A stretch of 64,000 nucleotides of DNA. Source: Hyalella azteca. Lineage: Eukaryota; Arthropoda; Malacostraca; Amphipoda; Hyalellidae. The stretch is taken from the NCBI RefSeq assembly GCF_000764305.2, contig NW_025943805.1, positions 344,782 through 408,781 of the forward strand, given 5' to 3'. A program made the translations under genes and the position numbers. Below the pieces are notes generated by a model, which was not told the DNA's origin, ran no database searches, and saw only the letters and a list, made by a program, of their open reading frames with translations. Shown here piece after piece: positions 1 to 13,056 of the stretch. The first letter of the stretch is position 1. Each line of letters starts with the position of its first letter.

Positions 1-3000
1 AAAATGAAAGATTGAATTGTTCAAAGAAAATTTTTGTAGAAATAAGCAGCGTTGTATGGAGCACGAAAAATGACCGACATTGAAATCAATTCCCATTTAT
101 TTTCATGGACATCAATAGCACTTCATCAAGAAGCAATCAGCTTCGAAGCAATCAGTTCGTGTCCCGATATCTGTTTGCAATCGTTACCGGTGATAGAGGC
201 CTAAAATCAATTAGGCATGCAATAAATCTAGCATTGTTTTCTAAAGAAGCTCCTGAGCTTCTCCCTAGTCTTCGATTAGTTTCGCCATGCACGCGCTCGG
301 TCCATGGCTTTCTATTTCATAAATACTTTTTGGCAACAACGAAGTGAGTGTAGCTGAGAAATGTGTGGTCGTCTTTAACAACTGGTAATTGAAAATTGAA
401 TGCGTCATGATTGATTTTTGCAAAAAAAAACAGGAAGTTGAAGCATTACAATAACTATTTTTAAACAATTTATGAACGATTTGTTCACGTTAAATTGGAG
501 CATGAGATTTGTTCGAGGATTTCAATAGACGTAGACTAAGATAACTGACGCAAAAAATCCTTTGATTGTATTATATCAAACTAGAATTTAATCTCTTCAA
601 TTACATAAGATGAATTTAAGCCTCCAGATTCCAAAATATGAATTTCTTTTGCAACAAAACGGTTGAAAGTTTTAATTATACACAATTTCAATGCTGCTCA
701 ATTTTCCGAATCATGAAACATTTTTTTCGGAAGCGTGCAAAAAATGTTGATGAACAGTCATTTCGGAGGTGAATATTTCAGTGGAGTCTGATATTATAAT
801 TCTTGTGAATTTTGCGATTGCTGATACAATTTTCGGCAGCCGAGAACCCCACAATCATGTTACATGTACACGATACCTTTCCGTAACATCAAGTTAGAAA
901 ACTGGCTTCACTTCGGTACCTCTGAACATATAAGCCAACGTATTTGCAACTAAAATGCTCAAGACACAAGCCATTTCTTAAAGTGCAAGAAAACTTGGCT
1001 CATACTTTCAAAACTCGCTAAGTGAACGTAAGTACTCACGATCTATTTTCTTGTCTATGATTGGTGGATTCTGCTTGAAAGGCCATCAATGATTGGCTGA
1101 TGAACTTACGATCTCTTAACTTTTTTTGAAAGTATAGGCCCTGGGCTCCAAGTATAAACCCTAAATCGCACCCAAAGAAGCAGTAGCTCATAACCTTATT
1201 ACACACCCGCAATATGGCCGCACTCTAAATCTTGAAGCACCAACACAACATGGTCATTGATCTCCAGATCTGAGCCTGTATCTTAGTAGCCTCAGGGCCC
1301 TGTACCACTTAGCTGACCAGGGCAGAAAGTTCCCTGGTACGAGTGCCATAATTCATAGTTCTGGCTACCTGGTGCTCACTGTCTTCCTAATGATAGAGAC
1401 TTTACTATACTATAGCCTCTTACGTTTTATTATTTTCCAGACAGATAGCCTTTGGCGTTCCCCTGGATAGCGCGACGTAGCTGTGTTACTATATCGTCTC
1501 CTATGTAATCTACGTTCTGAAAAAATAGACTTCGTCTAATTTCTCAGATTTGCCCAAAAGAGGCATTAAAATAAATAATTCTTAAATAACATATAATTGA
1601 AATATCTCGAATAAATTGTACAGATTTATTCCCATTTGAACAGGTGTTAAGAGTGTCATTAATTTGTTCTCAAATGATTTTTTTTTCTCCTATTAAGAGT
1701 ATTTTTTGCATGAGCTCTAGAGGAATTTAGACTTCAATGAAGACTACAATTCGTAATCACCACGATGTTAAGTAGAGTAAGATCTTACAAGATCCTGCTC
1801 AGAAGAGAGATCTTTGTGTTGAATATAATCCTACAGACCAGAGAGGCAAGGTCTTGACGTCTCATCGAATAAAGGGTCTTAAATCAAATCTAGGCTGCCG
1901 AGATCTATGAGCTATGAACTGGACGAACTGCCGTAATGAGCTAGACCTCATGTCTTACACTTGCTATAGAGAAGTCTTCTATCCTAGTGTCTTCTTATAA
2001 CGATCTTATTATTCTTGAAATCATGTGAGAGTTCATACTCGATCTACAGAGATTGTTTGACTATCGGTCTTGATGGAGGGGGATTTTTTTTCAGCTCACC
2101 GTTCATACCTGATTTAAGTAGTTTTTAGCATCTAAATGTTTTCATTGCAAAGCGTGATCTCAAACATTGGCTTTAAGAACTAAACTCCTGGCACAGACTT
2201 CGATAATTACGCAATAATTGACAACACATTCATCGATTAACTCCATAATAATTTTGCAAAGTTAAAACTTACTGTTAGAATCGCCATATAAATTATAACT
2301 ATTTTAAAGCTTCATCAAGTAAGGAATAAAAAAACTAACTATATTTTTTACGAATATCAAATATTTTCTAACATCCAGGCACTAAATTTTGTAAAGGCAC
2401 TAGAGTTTTGAAAGATTTTAAGGCCTGCCAGCGAAAGGTTTTGAAAATACTGAGACAGACGTACTCGCTAGCACGCACCATTTGCATGCAAACCGAGAAA
2501 CCACTGGAGGCTGGAATGCAAATCTTAAGAGCTGGTAATTATTGGTTCAGAGGTACTATTTTTGACCTTTTACAGACTTAATGATGGCACTCAGAGGTTG
2601 GTTCTTCGTGCTGGGAAGCTGGCGTCCCAAACCTTCCTAGGAGTTGACAAAATTGATGTTCGGGTGTTCGGCTTTGGAGTTTCCATAATATGCGTGAACA
2701 TGCATGCATGCAAGGATTGCTAAAGCAGGTTGCAAATTTATTCCACCGTAGAAGTTTCATGCCCGCAAATCCCGAGCCGTTAGAGACCTGCAGGACAACC
2801 GAGAACCTGAGAAATGTGTTCATTTCATACAGAAGAAAGAGCGTGTTTGGAAAGTGTAATTTACCCCCAAATCTTAAAATTTTGTATTTAAGACCTAAGC
2901 TGACATGTTCATATATTTACCTAGATGAATTATTGACAAATGAATATAATGAAATAATATGAATGAAAGCTAGAACGAACGCATTTCAGTGAGCAGTGAA

Positions 3001-3943
3001 TTGTATCTTATGCGATGGAATGAGATCCGCAATGTAATAAATGGTTAAGCAAAACTACTGTGCAATCATGCAAGTAGGGAAGATGCATCAAGTCGTCAAT
3101 TTTAGAACCGAACGAGTAGATGTTGCTATGTTTCAAGGGATTATGAGTCAAATGAGAACACTGTTCCAAAGTAAATAACAAATTTTGCATCATTATTAAT
3201 AATTTTTCCCGCAATATAGGAGGCTATCCATTAACCATCAGGATTTTCAACGGACAAGTTTGGCTTCAAAACGACATGATCTAGACAGGTGTTCAAAAAA
3301 ATATGATATAGCCAGGTGTTCAAATTCTAAGCACAATTTTTTAGCTGGCTGACTAATGGTCCATAAATTTCGATTATTTTCAATCGTAGCCGATTATCCA
3401 CCGGTAATTTTCAACAGGGTATGAGGCCTATAGGTCGCTAATGATGACCAAAGTTCCAGCATAGCAATCGACTAGCATGGGCCTCGTCTAATGGTGGAAT
3501 TTGAAGATGCCTTCGCTGACCGGCGAGGTGTTTTAATGAGGGAGTTTGTAATTACCTAGCGTGCGATACACTGTGCCAGGTACAAGGATGACCGAGAAAT
3601 TATAGGTCTCATGACCGTCACGAATATTCAATGGGTATTCGTTGTGTTATAATTACATATAATTACCGTACGATAGCTGATGCTTCGTCATAGAAGCCGA
3701 AGACGTACATGGTAGACGCGTTTGGATCAGGCTTAAAAATCTAGTTCAGCTTAGTTAGTTTTTAATTACAAATTCACTTAACTAATTTCCAAATCTATTA
3801 ATGAAGAGGAATATATTGTGGGATCAATTATCATTGATTAATATAGTAACTTGACTAATAACGCTAGGAATATAAATACCTCAGCATTTTTTTAGTGTTT
3901 ATGCAGGCACTACATTAGATATTTTTGATGATATGTTTGCTGA
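1..3943. other. Intergenic, no supported gene
   Basis: AT-rich sequence without a convincing exon. Short open frames are uninterrupted only by chance and have no GC-rich third positions or paired splice sites. A weak terminal inversion around 997-1137 (atactttcaaa at one end, tttgaaagtat at the other) could be a decayed miniature element. The segment 1740-2060 is rich in agatct/gatctt words but I see no repeat unit in it. Confidence 0.5.
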
Positions 3944-4183
3944 TTATACATTATTGACATCCTGGATATAATAATGCAATTGCACAGTGAAATAATATAA
4001 ATTTCCATTGACTTTTTTCAAGAAAAAACTTTCCAAAACTTCATTAATTCGATCCTGAGTTTGATCCTGAAATTCAGACGATGGATGCGAACGGTCGGTA
4101 ATCATAGCTTCTGAAATGATTGCAGATCCGCGACAAGCATAACAATCAGTGCAGGATCCTCGACATAAAACAATGCCAAGCAT
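3944..4183 (-). other. Possible small secreted ORF with TATA box
   Basis: I do not recognise this reading frame. From an ATG at 4183 it gives about 80 residues beginning with a short hydrophobic stretch followed by a Cys cluster (C-R-G-S-C-T-D-C-Y-A-C). On the same strand a TATA-like tataaata lies at 4231-4224, about 40 bp before the ATG. No splice sites, paralogue or conserved domain support it and the C-terminal half is AT-driven. It may be chance. Confidence 0.15.
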
Positions 4184-4201
4184 CAATGATGCTCTAAACA
4201 C

Positions 4202-7200
4202 TCTACTGTTGCTATGAAGTGTGTATTTATAGCATGTAAATTAGGAAACTTGGTTTCCTCAATCGAATACATGTCGATCGATATCAGATATTTAATAGTA
4301 AGTAGGAAATATCCGACTCCATACCATACCCAAACCTTATGTACTCCTTGAACATTATTAATGGACCCTCACCCTGATTGCTCGACAATTAAGGCCTTTG
4401 TGCTAATGTACAGAAGAGACTTAGAAGCGGTCCATATGGTTCCGGAACAATTTTTCAAACTCAAGGCAATGACTTGCATCATAATAATTATCTTAACAGA
4501 TTAATGATGCTCTGTGCCGAAAATTTCTCTGTGCCGAAATTATGGCATGCATTCTGCGGTCATCAATAACGCTTACTCATGAGTCTCTTCCTTGCTTACA
4601 TAGAAAATAGTAGCCTAGTGAACTTGTCATCAACACGTTCATCAATAATAAGATGTTTGGCGCTGTCAAGCATATTCTCCAGCATGAATCATGCTCGACC
4701 ACTGCGCGCGTAGGAATGCTCTGTTCCAAAGGCATCTTCGATAAGCAATACACAACCAAGTTAGTTACAACAGTTGTAAGCAAATAATCTCGTTGCGGCA
4801 GATAGAATCGTCGAGATAGAGAGAAAAGTATTCACAATTGCAATGAAATGTTTCAAGATAAATCAGTTTGTATTTTTCATGCACGTTGTTTCAACTCAAA
4901 ATCATTGGTTATTTGTTCTTCTTTATTTGAGTTCCTAATAAACGCATTTTACTGCAAATTTTTTGACCGTGTTTTTAGAAGCAATGTTTATCCCCATGCT
5001 AAGATTGGCAATCGTTCTCCTGGGGTATATTTAAATTTCAAATCAACATTTCAATTCACCAGTTGCATTTATAGGTCTAATGGAGGACTTCAACTATGGT
5101 CTAATGGAGTTTCATATCGTCACAAAACTATGGTTAACCTATCAAGGTACTTCTAAAAAATAAATTTTCATATAATTATAGATTCAACTGAGCAAGCATT
5201 ACGAAATGTGAATCTATGCAAACAACCAACAGCACTAAAGCTCTCTGAAAAATATAATATAATATTATATGATAAAAACGACCATACCTCGGTCACCACG
5301 TGGCCAGTCATAACCCACACAAATTTTTTATAACGTAATCATCTGCCCGGTCTGTCCAGTTGAGAGGCGCGCACGCTGTATCTTTGCTATCTTCTCGGAG
5401 CTAAGCTTCAGCTGAAGCCATTATAAGGAATTAGTGAAGCAGCGGGGCGCAGGCGAAGGCGATAAAGACTTCTGAAGAAGCTCTCAGATCGTGACTTGGG
5501 CTTAGAGAAGAAAAATAGACCTCAATTTGACGGCTTTCGTTGATCTGGAAGTCGTCACGATATCGCCGAATAATGGAACGCTAGCCCCACTGAGCGCCTG
5601 ATCAGATCGTGTATCCTCTTAGGGTCTGCAATGTCTTATTTCCTCGTTTTTATTATTTGAACAGTTCTTCATAAAAGTATTGTTGAAGAGCAACTTTGAT
5701 ACATGATATATTTTATTATTGAGCCTAGATTTATAGTGTTAAATTTTTCGAATAAAGTTTTTCGGTGCTTCGGTAATGGCTTTACATTTTTATTCAATTG
5801 TGTGAGTAGATAATTCGTGAATGAGTGACTATTATTTTCTGGGCTTATTCACAGATTTGGATGTTCACCATATTTTCATTCACAGAAAATAGAACGTAAA
5901 TTTCTAGTCGTCATAAAACACGCGTAAACATTTCATTTAAATTGAGACTTTTCAACAATAATTTTAGTCAGTTACGACACCTTCCAACAATAATTATATC
6001 TATCACGGAAATTCGGTGGCCAGTCTAAACCATTAGTTTCGATGTGCTAACGTATTAGTGCGTGCAGTCTTCAGGCGTCGTATAAAACACGGTGTTCCGT
6101 TTCGCCAGATAAGAAATGAAAGATTTACGGAACCTTAAAGCTTTGCTACGTTTAAAAACATTTTACGGGGGAGACAACAGTTGTAAAAGACAGCAACTTG
6201 CTCGTTGTTTATTACTGAGACTCTCTTTTAATTGGACTATACCTGCCGGGCGTATAGACTTGGGCCACAACGGCATGCAAGGCTATATTTACACCCCTTC
6301 TGTAGGTTATACATGGTCCAAATGTCTCTTAAGTTCTTTTAAAAGAATTGACACAATAACACAGATGAAATTCTTTTTTTTTTCAGGAGTGAAATTTAAT
6401 CGAATTTTGGAGACTGAAAATGCTTGCGTAAATAATTTGCAGGTACTAACAGAATATAAGCTATACGCTATTCAGATAAATTTATTCGCGAGTATTATTA
6501 TCTTGAATACGTTGTAAGCAACCGGTCACAAATCAACATTCAACATTCATCTCATGATTGAATATTAAATCAGTGACCCACATAAGTCAGTCATAAATCT
6601 ATCGCTAGGGGAACAAATTTAAATTAAACAGACTCAGCCGAGGAGCCGAATAAACAAAAGCTCATCAGGTAGCTGAGCTTCTATTACTGGATCGCGTATT
6701 AAACAATCGCTCATTTACATGCAAATAATACCGGCTTCGTTACGATCCATTCCTCAAACGTAGTCGATTGTAGTGGCATAGATACTTCCCTTAATTACGC
6801 TTTCAAATGAAACAAAATAAATAAATAAATAAATAAAAACGCCAAATTTCCGATTTTAGGGTATGCCTCCCCCTTAAGATGATTTTTCTAGAACAATTAT
6901 GCCCCGTACCTTTATTGACGAATATCTAACGTCAAAAATTTTTACTAAGCGAAACAAGATGCGCTACATTGATATATCTGATCGGACAATTTATTAATAT
7001 TTATTAAGATTATAGTCCCAAAGCTGCCATGTCATTTGTTATATGATAATCTTAATTAGTAGTTTTTAAAATCTAAGGTAAACCACGGGTTGCAACTTTC
7101 TTTCGTAGCGTGACTGCGGTACATCGGATCTCAAGACCGAACGCTCTCTTATACTTCCTCAATAATATTTGCCTAATACTCATCTAATACTTAAAACAGT

Positions 7201-8320
7201 GCATGCTGCTTCTGTATAAAGATCATAGTAAATGTAGCTTGAGTTTGGAAAATTACGGCTCTAACTTGTCTATAGAAAAGCCTTTACTCACAGCTTTATG
7301 TTACACTATAAACTTCATAATTTCCCTCGCTGAAACTGCGGCACAAAATTCCGCAATTATATAGATTTAAATAGTGATTCTCACTAACGTCTCTTTCGAA
7401 CTCGTCCTTCAGAAGGTGGTTTCGGAGCATTTATATGGAAATTTACCAATTTCATGAGCCTCTATATTTAATAAATGAAAAAATTACTCAGAAAAAAATT
7501 TTCAGTTGATGTTGCAGAAGTTTTCAGCTTTAAAGAGTTTTGAATACTGCAAAGAAATGTCCATCTGAACGATTGAAAATAAAAGCTGCAATAACCTGCT
7601 TTTCTTTTAAATTTTAATATCCATCAACGAAGAAAATATCCGGCGCTCTGTTCAGGCAAGGAATAAACAGTTAGTTATACTCATCATGCAATGTTTCACT
7701 GATTTTTCGTCTTAGCTACGTTATCGCGCTGCCTGGTCTCACTAAACATTGCAAAGAATTCGTTCGTCTGACGTCTCGACATCATCGAAAACTTCGACAG
7801 CGAGCGACCTCCTTATACCCATCGTCTCTGCGGCCATCGCACCTACCGCGCCCTGGGCACTAGCCAGCCGAAGCCAGTCCTCGACTGTAATTTACGAAGA
7901 TAATTCCAGTCTGCTATGAAAAATGACGGTCAGTTTTTGCCCGGTGTTTAGGCGATTTATAAATTACGGATTTCTGGAGTTTTCGAAGCTCCTAGGTCGA
8001 ATAAACACCACCGAGTAGAGGAGGTGCAGACAACCTGACCTGAAATTTAAGGTAACTTTACTGAAAACATTGGATGATGTATAAAAAATGCAGGCCTTCA
8101 CTTTTCTAGTTCAGACCAAGAACGAATTTTCTTGCCCGTGTATTATAAATTACACAAATTTTCCCGTCGTGAATAGTTTTTAATACGATTTGCGTATATT
8201 GTATATGATCTCACATTATTGCTGACAAATAAATAATTTGTTTAATTCATTTTGAAAACATCATACCTAGAAAAGTCTCTAGCCAGAAATATTTCATGGC
8301 CACGATGGATTTAGTGTCAT
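4202..8320. other. Intergenic, no supported gene
   Basis: Mostly AT-rich. GC-richer patches at 5330-5600 and 7770-7890 have no frame that looks coding on either strand. A short (aaat)n microsatellite sits at about 6818-6838. The 133-codon open frame at 6116-6517 crosses a polypyrimidine-AG tract and has no recognisable content. Confidence 0.45.
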
Positions 8321-8336
8321 TGATTTAGGGGTATCC

Positions 8337-8948
8337 ATGACTCGACCAGCTTGGATCGCAAATAAGAAGTTGAGGCCAACTCCGGAAAGCAAAGATTTCT
8401 CGTCGGGTAATGGCTTCCAAAATCCACATGCGCAGGACACCTCGGCGACACTAATCAAGCAAATGACCATCATCCTCGGCCGGAGTACAGACGTTGTGTG
8501 GCGTACCGAGGCGCAATTACCGTCGCAGATCCGAAGCCCGGCCAAATATACCGTGAACCGGACCGTACCTCGCTACAAAATACTGCGCCGTGGACCGGAC
8601 CGTACCTCGCTACAAAATACATACCGTGGACCGGACGGTACCTCGCTGCAAAATACTGCGCCGTGGACCGGACGGTACCTCGCTACAAAATACATACCAT
8701 GGACCGGACCGTACCTCGCTACAAAGTACATACCATTGACCGGACGGTACCTCGCTACAAAATACATACCGTGGACCGGACGGTACCTCGCTACAAAATA
8801 CATACCGTGGACCGGACCGTACCTCGCTACAAAATACATACCATGGACAGGACGGTACCTCGCTACAAAATCCATACCATTGACAGGACGGTACCTCGCT
8901 ACAAAATACATACCATGGACCGGACCGTACCTCGCTACAACATCGTAG
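8337..8948 (+). other. 203-codon ORF running into a minisatellite
   Basis: The first 70 codons (8337-8545) come from unique, moderately GC-rich DNA. The rest is translated tandem repeat (repeating R-Y-L-A-T-K-Y-I-P-W-T-G). Because repeat units alternate between 36 and 37 bp, other forward and reverse frames stay open too, so the length of this ORF is weak evidence for a gene. No homology is recognised in the unique part. Confidence 0.2.
8540..8945. repeat. 36/37-bp minisatellite
   Basis: About 11 tandem units with the core gtacctcgctacaaaataca followed by taccgtggaccgga or a variant. Measured spacings of ctcgct are 37, 36, 37 and 36 bp. Units vary at taccgtgg/taccatgg/taccattg and ggaccg/ggacgg, and at tactgcgccg versus tacataccgtg, giving interspersed unit types. 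Confidence 0.95.
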
Positions 8949-9387
8949 TTGGGGCACCGGCTGCTGACCACCGATACTGAACTTGGAGCCCGCCTATAGA
9001 CCCTCTAACGTTAATTGTAGCGGAAGGCGTTGCTTCCTATGTTTAATGTCATTAAAAATATCGAATATATCTGAGAAAATTAATTTCCATGGAAAAAATT
9101 TTCAGACAAAATTGCGACAAATAAGTAATAAAACAGATTGAAATTCTGTCTTCAATGAGCTTCAATCATTCAAGCCGGCATTGAAATTATAACTCTTCTC
9201 TACTAAGCTCTGAAATACTTTGCTATTCTCTAAAAACATTCCAGTATGACACTTGAACCTAAAAACTTTTCCTTTTGACGAATGATTGGCTAAAAAAATG
9301 TGAAATCCCTGTGATCAGCAAAATTTTTCATTTCGATTTTAAACGAACAAATAATTTGAATGGTCTCATTAAAAAAAACACAGATCT

Positions 9388-9422
9388 TCGATGACCTCTG
9401 AAAGAGTTTCAGAGGTCATCGA
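9388..9422. repeat. Perfect 16-bp snap-back hairpin
   Basis: The arm tcgatgacctctgaaa (9388-9403) and its exact reverse complement (9407-9422) are separated by gag. There is no T-run and no gene next to it, so it is not a bacterial-type terminator. Confidence 0.95.
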
Positions 9423-9429
9423 TGAAAAG

Positions 9430-12024
9430 CCCACGAAAGTCGCTACTAATTTTCATTTTGAATACCCAAACGTGGGATCAGCAGCGAATTTATATTTTTA
9501 AATTTTTCAATCTAGAATGAATTTTTAACCACGAAATAAAAGTTCAATCCCATATGATAACAAAATAACCTATTTTCGGAGTCCTTTTGAAGGTAAGAAC
9601 AAGATTGGAAAAACATCTCAGTTGCTTGCACTCTCCGTAAGTGGAGGAGCCACAGGCTTGTATTCTTCTTATAGGGTCGAGGCTCGAGGAGTCTGAGAAG
9701 AGCCAAAATATTGACTAAGTCAACACGAAGCTTCTCGACACAAGTGCCCAGGTGCCGAAAAGTGTTATTAGGAGCCCGTAAGTCAAGCGTTGTCGTCTGC
9801 CAGCGCCGCCCCGGACTTTCATTCTTAGTTCTGAAGCCGCAAAATTATTGTCCGTTCCATTCCACACACAGAAACATTAAGGGGTTATATTGTCCAAAAA
9901 GTGACATAATCTATGTCCGTAGCACAGATACGCTCTTTTGCCGGGCCAAAATAAGTCAGGATGATAGACGCTAGGGACAAATGTGTTTCGCTTTTCGGAC
10001 AAATCTCACTTATATCTCTTAGTGCATGTGTGTAAAGTCGTCGAGTAAGTGTCTGCACGAAGAATTAAACTTTCAAAGTAATGAAAGAAAAATGTAATGA
10101 TAATTCAGAGTTATAATCTTCGGTGATGTAATAAAATGGAAAGAAAACCAACATTTTACGTAATGCATTTTTATGACGGTTGAATCAGATTCATAACATA
10201 CATATGAGTGTTCTTTAAAATGGCCGCAAGAAAATAATTTGGTGAGTTAAAATCGCCCGTCCGGCGTATTCGAAAGCTCCAAATTGGCATCATCGTTGAG
10301 AAATCTGCACTGCAATCAAGAATTGTAAACTGTCATCACAAAAAATAAATTCGTGCGTTTCCTGCATAACTGAAAATTTATCATTAATTCTTCTTTTAAA
10401 TTTCCCAAAGAGGTTCGATAATAACTACACACTGCTTTCGAGGCAGACTTTCTCCTGTTAACCGAGGCAAGTGAAAACCTTGAAAAAACATAAATTCGTG
10501 GACTAAATTACACGATTCTAAGCCTGAATTCATTGGAACCTCGGCACCTCTTCTTATCAGATGTTCTTCATGTGTTTCTCAACACCCGCTACGCAACCTC
10601 TAGCTATTAAAAACTTAGCTGATGCGTTCTGGCCAAACTGATAATTTTTTTCCTTGGAATCACCACAAATTTTCATTTTAAAAAATCTTACAATTTTTTT
10701 AAGTAACTTTGTTCAATAAAATAACCACAAATTCTAATTTCAAAAAAATAAACAATCTGTTCTAGAACTCAATTCAATAAAAATAAACTTTTTGTAAAAT
10801 CTTGTAGCTCTTCACGATGCCCATAATGCTGATGTGAATAGAATTTAAATTCTTAATCGGTTAATATGAATGCCAATTAACGAGATTAGTGAATTTTTTC
10901 CCATTACTAAGCTGAAGAAGTATGAAAAAATTACTAAGTAAACAACTTCTTAGCATGGCTTAAATAACTGCACAAGAAATAATTGAGAAGTGTGTTTATT
11001 GATCGCTTGAGGAATTTTTTATAATAATTATGTATTAAAAAACTAAGAATCGAACGAAATTACTGGAGGAAAACTTACGTTTTTTGGATCTTTACTCTAA
11101 GCAATTGCTAATAATTCAATAACTCAGAAAAATTGCAATAACAGCAAATATAAATCGACAGAAAGTTCCAGAATCGTGGACATGCGGTACAACAGCATCG
11201 AAATTACGGGCACTAAACATTTAAAGTGAAAATAAATTATGAAGGCCATGGTTATAGCTCAGGTCCTATATATATACTGAACATAGAACATAGGCTTCTG
11301 CCACTATATCTTTCAAGCATCTCGAGAATACGATTTGAAAAGATCTTCTGTTGGTTTCGCGCACTCGCATTCAGAGAAGATTCACAAGCAATAAATCTAG
11401 GTGCAATAAATTGCTTGTGAACTATGTCTCGTATATCTTCTTCTCTGTTATCTTTTCCATCTCACTAACTCCTTCAAGTAACTTGCCTTACTATGGACCA
11501 TATATATCAGTATATAAGTGTATGCCCGTAGCCTTTATCGAACGCCTATACACGGGTCTAGTATAGCATTATGTTCAAGTATAGACCTAAGCCGTTCTAA
11601 GCTTTTAGCAGAATAATTGCCTTATCAGCCCCAGATAACTGCTTAAGACGCACCAGGCTGCTGCAATTTCTAAGCTTCTTAATACGAAAACGAATCGGAA
11701 CAGGAATAAAATGGATTTCACAAATACCAATGAGATTCGTATCACATGCACAATGTTTTCTGCAGCAATTATGCTGCGCGTTTTAGTATTGCGATCACTC
11801 CACTCAATCTTAACGCTTGAACAAGGCGTGAGTATGCTCATCAGTTTAATGTACAAGATAAATAATTCATCATTTCAGAAGTTGCAATAAAAATGCTAAA
11901 AAATTCAGCCATCCAGGATATTACGACAAGATTTTACTCGCATGGTTTCTGGTTCACAATCAAGAATTGTTCAATCGAAATTCATTCATCGAAATTCATC
12001 AGAGTGGTGCGAAGCAATTACGAT
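9430..12024. other. Intergenic, no supported gene
   Basis: AT-rich with one mixed-composition patch (9720-9990) holding an 87-codon open frame of unknown meaning. I see no exon with credible splice sites on either strand. Confidence 0.4.
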
Positions 12025-12032
12025 CATGGCAC

Positions 12033-13048
12033 CAGAGGTGGGCAGTAGCGCGCTACATGTAGCGGTAGCGGCGCTACATTTAAGGCAATGTAGCGGTAGC
12101 GGTAGCGTCCGCTACATATTTAAGTAGCGATACGAGGTTTTGCCGCTACAGCGCTACCGCTACATTTATAGATAAAGCCTGTAGATTTTACTTAATAGTA
12201 TTAAATATTATTTAAAAACCAGCATGATATATACATAATATAAATTACAGAATAAAGCTGTACGAAAGATTTCGGTGTGATGTTGTCAACCTCAGCCTGT
12301 TATTAGTGTCAACATGTTAGTTGTTACTTGTTAAGTTGTTACCAGTTACCACTTACAGGTATTTTTTTCATGTTTCAGTTTATTTACAGTTATTTGTACA
12401 CAGTTATTTTTATGTTTCACCTTCCCTACATGGAGCTCTACTTTAATCTACCAATCTCAAAAATAATCCACATATATATACCATTTATTTTTGTTATATT
12501 ATAATGTTATAATATAACAAAATAATGTTATATTATTTATTATAATATATACAATTTATTGATTTTTTATATGTATATGTGGATAATTTTTTAGATTGGT
12601 AGATTAAAGTACACATCCATGTAGGGAAAGTAAAACATAAAATATAACTGTAACTTTTATTTACTGTATCTAACCCGTACTAGTTCGGTTAGGTTAATTG
12701 CAATAAAGTTGCATTGATATGTTTTGAAAATGTTTTATTATCATTAAATGTTTATGGGTAAATCCGAATAGCAGAACAATAAATGTTTAGAGATTTCCAA
12801 TAGTTATGGCCATTGTAGCGGTTAATGTAGCGGCGCTACATTTTACTGTAGCGGTAGCGGTAGCGCTCGCTACAATCTAGTGGGTGTAGCGGTAGCGGTA
12901 GCGCCCGCTACATTTAGAGCATGTAGCGGTAGCGGTAGCGCCCGCTACATTTAGAGCATGTAGCGGTAGCGGTAGCGCCCGCTACATTTAGAGCATGTAG
13001 CGGTAGCGGTAGCGCCGCTACATTCCGAAGTAGCGCTGCCCAGCTCTG
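12033..13048. mobile_element. Non-autonomous hAT-type transposon, 1016 bp
   Basis: The left end starts cagaggtgggcag and the right end finishes ctgcccagctctg, an inverted terminal pair with one mismatch in 13. The element is flanked by an identical 8-bp target duplication, catggcac, at 12025-12032 and 13049-13056. CAGRG-type termini and an 8-bp TSD are diagnostic of the hAT superfamily. Inside both ends are clusters of the hexamer gtagcg and its complement in opposite orientations: 12040-12165 on the left, and 12815-13035 on the right with about four near-identical 40-bp units. There is no transposase frame, so it would need an enzyme supplied in trans. Confidence 0.93.
12399..12652. repeat. 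Long inverted repeat inside the hAT element
   Basis: Arms of roughly 75-80 bp pair imperfectly: cttccctacatgg at 12421 pairs with ccatgtagggaaag ending at 12630, and cagttatttttatgttt pairs with aaacataaaatataactg. The AT-rich centre (12481-12575) is itself palindromic around ttatattataatgttataa. This may be a nested fold-back element or part of the parent transposon. Confidence 0.85.
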
Positions 13049-13056
13049 CATGGCAC

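Noticed and set aside
6116..6517. 133-codon open frame
   Set aside because: No recognisable domain, no codon bias, and it crosses a strong polypyrimidine-AG tract. Probably chance.
8498..8980. Additional ORFs of 115-160 codons in both directions over the 36/37-bp array
   Set aside because: Open only because the repeat unit has no stop in those frames.
9711..9974. 87-codon plus-strand frame
   Set aside because: Unrecognised, no splice or codon-bias support.
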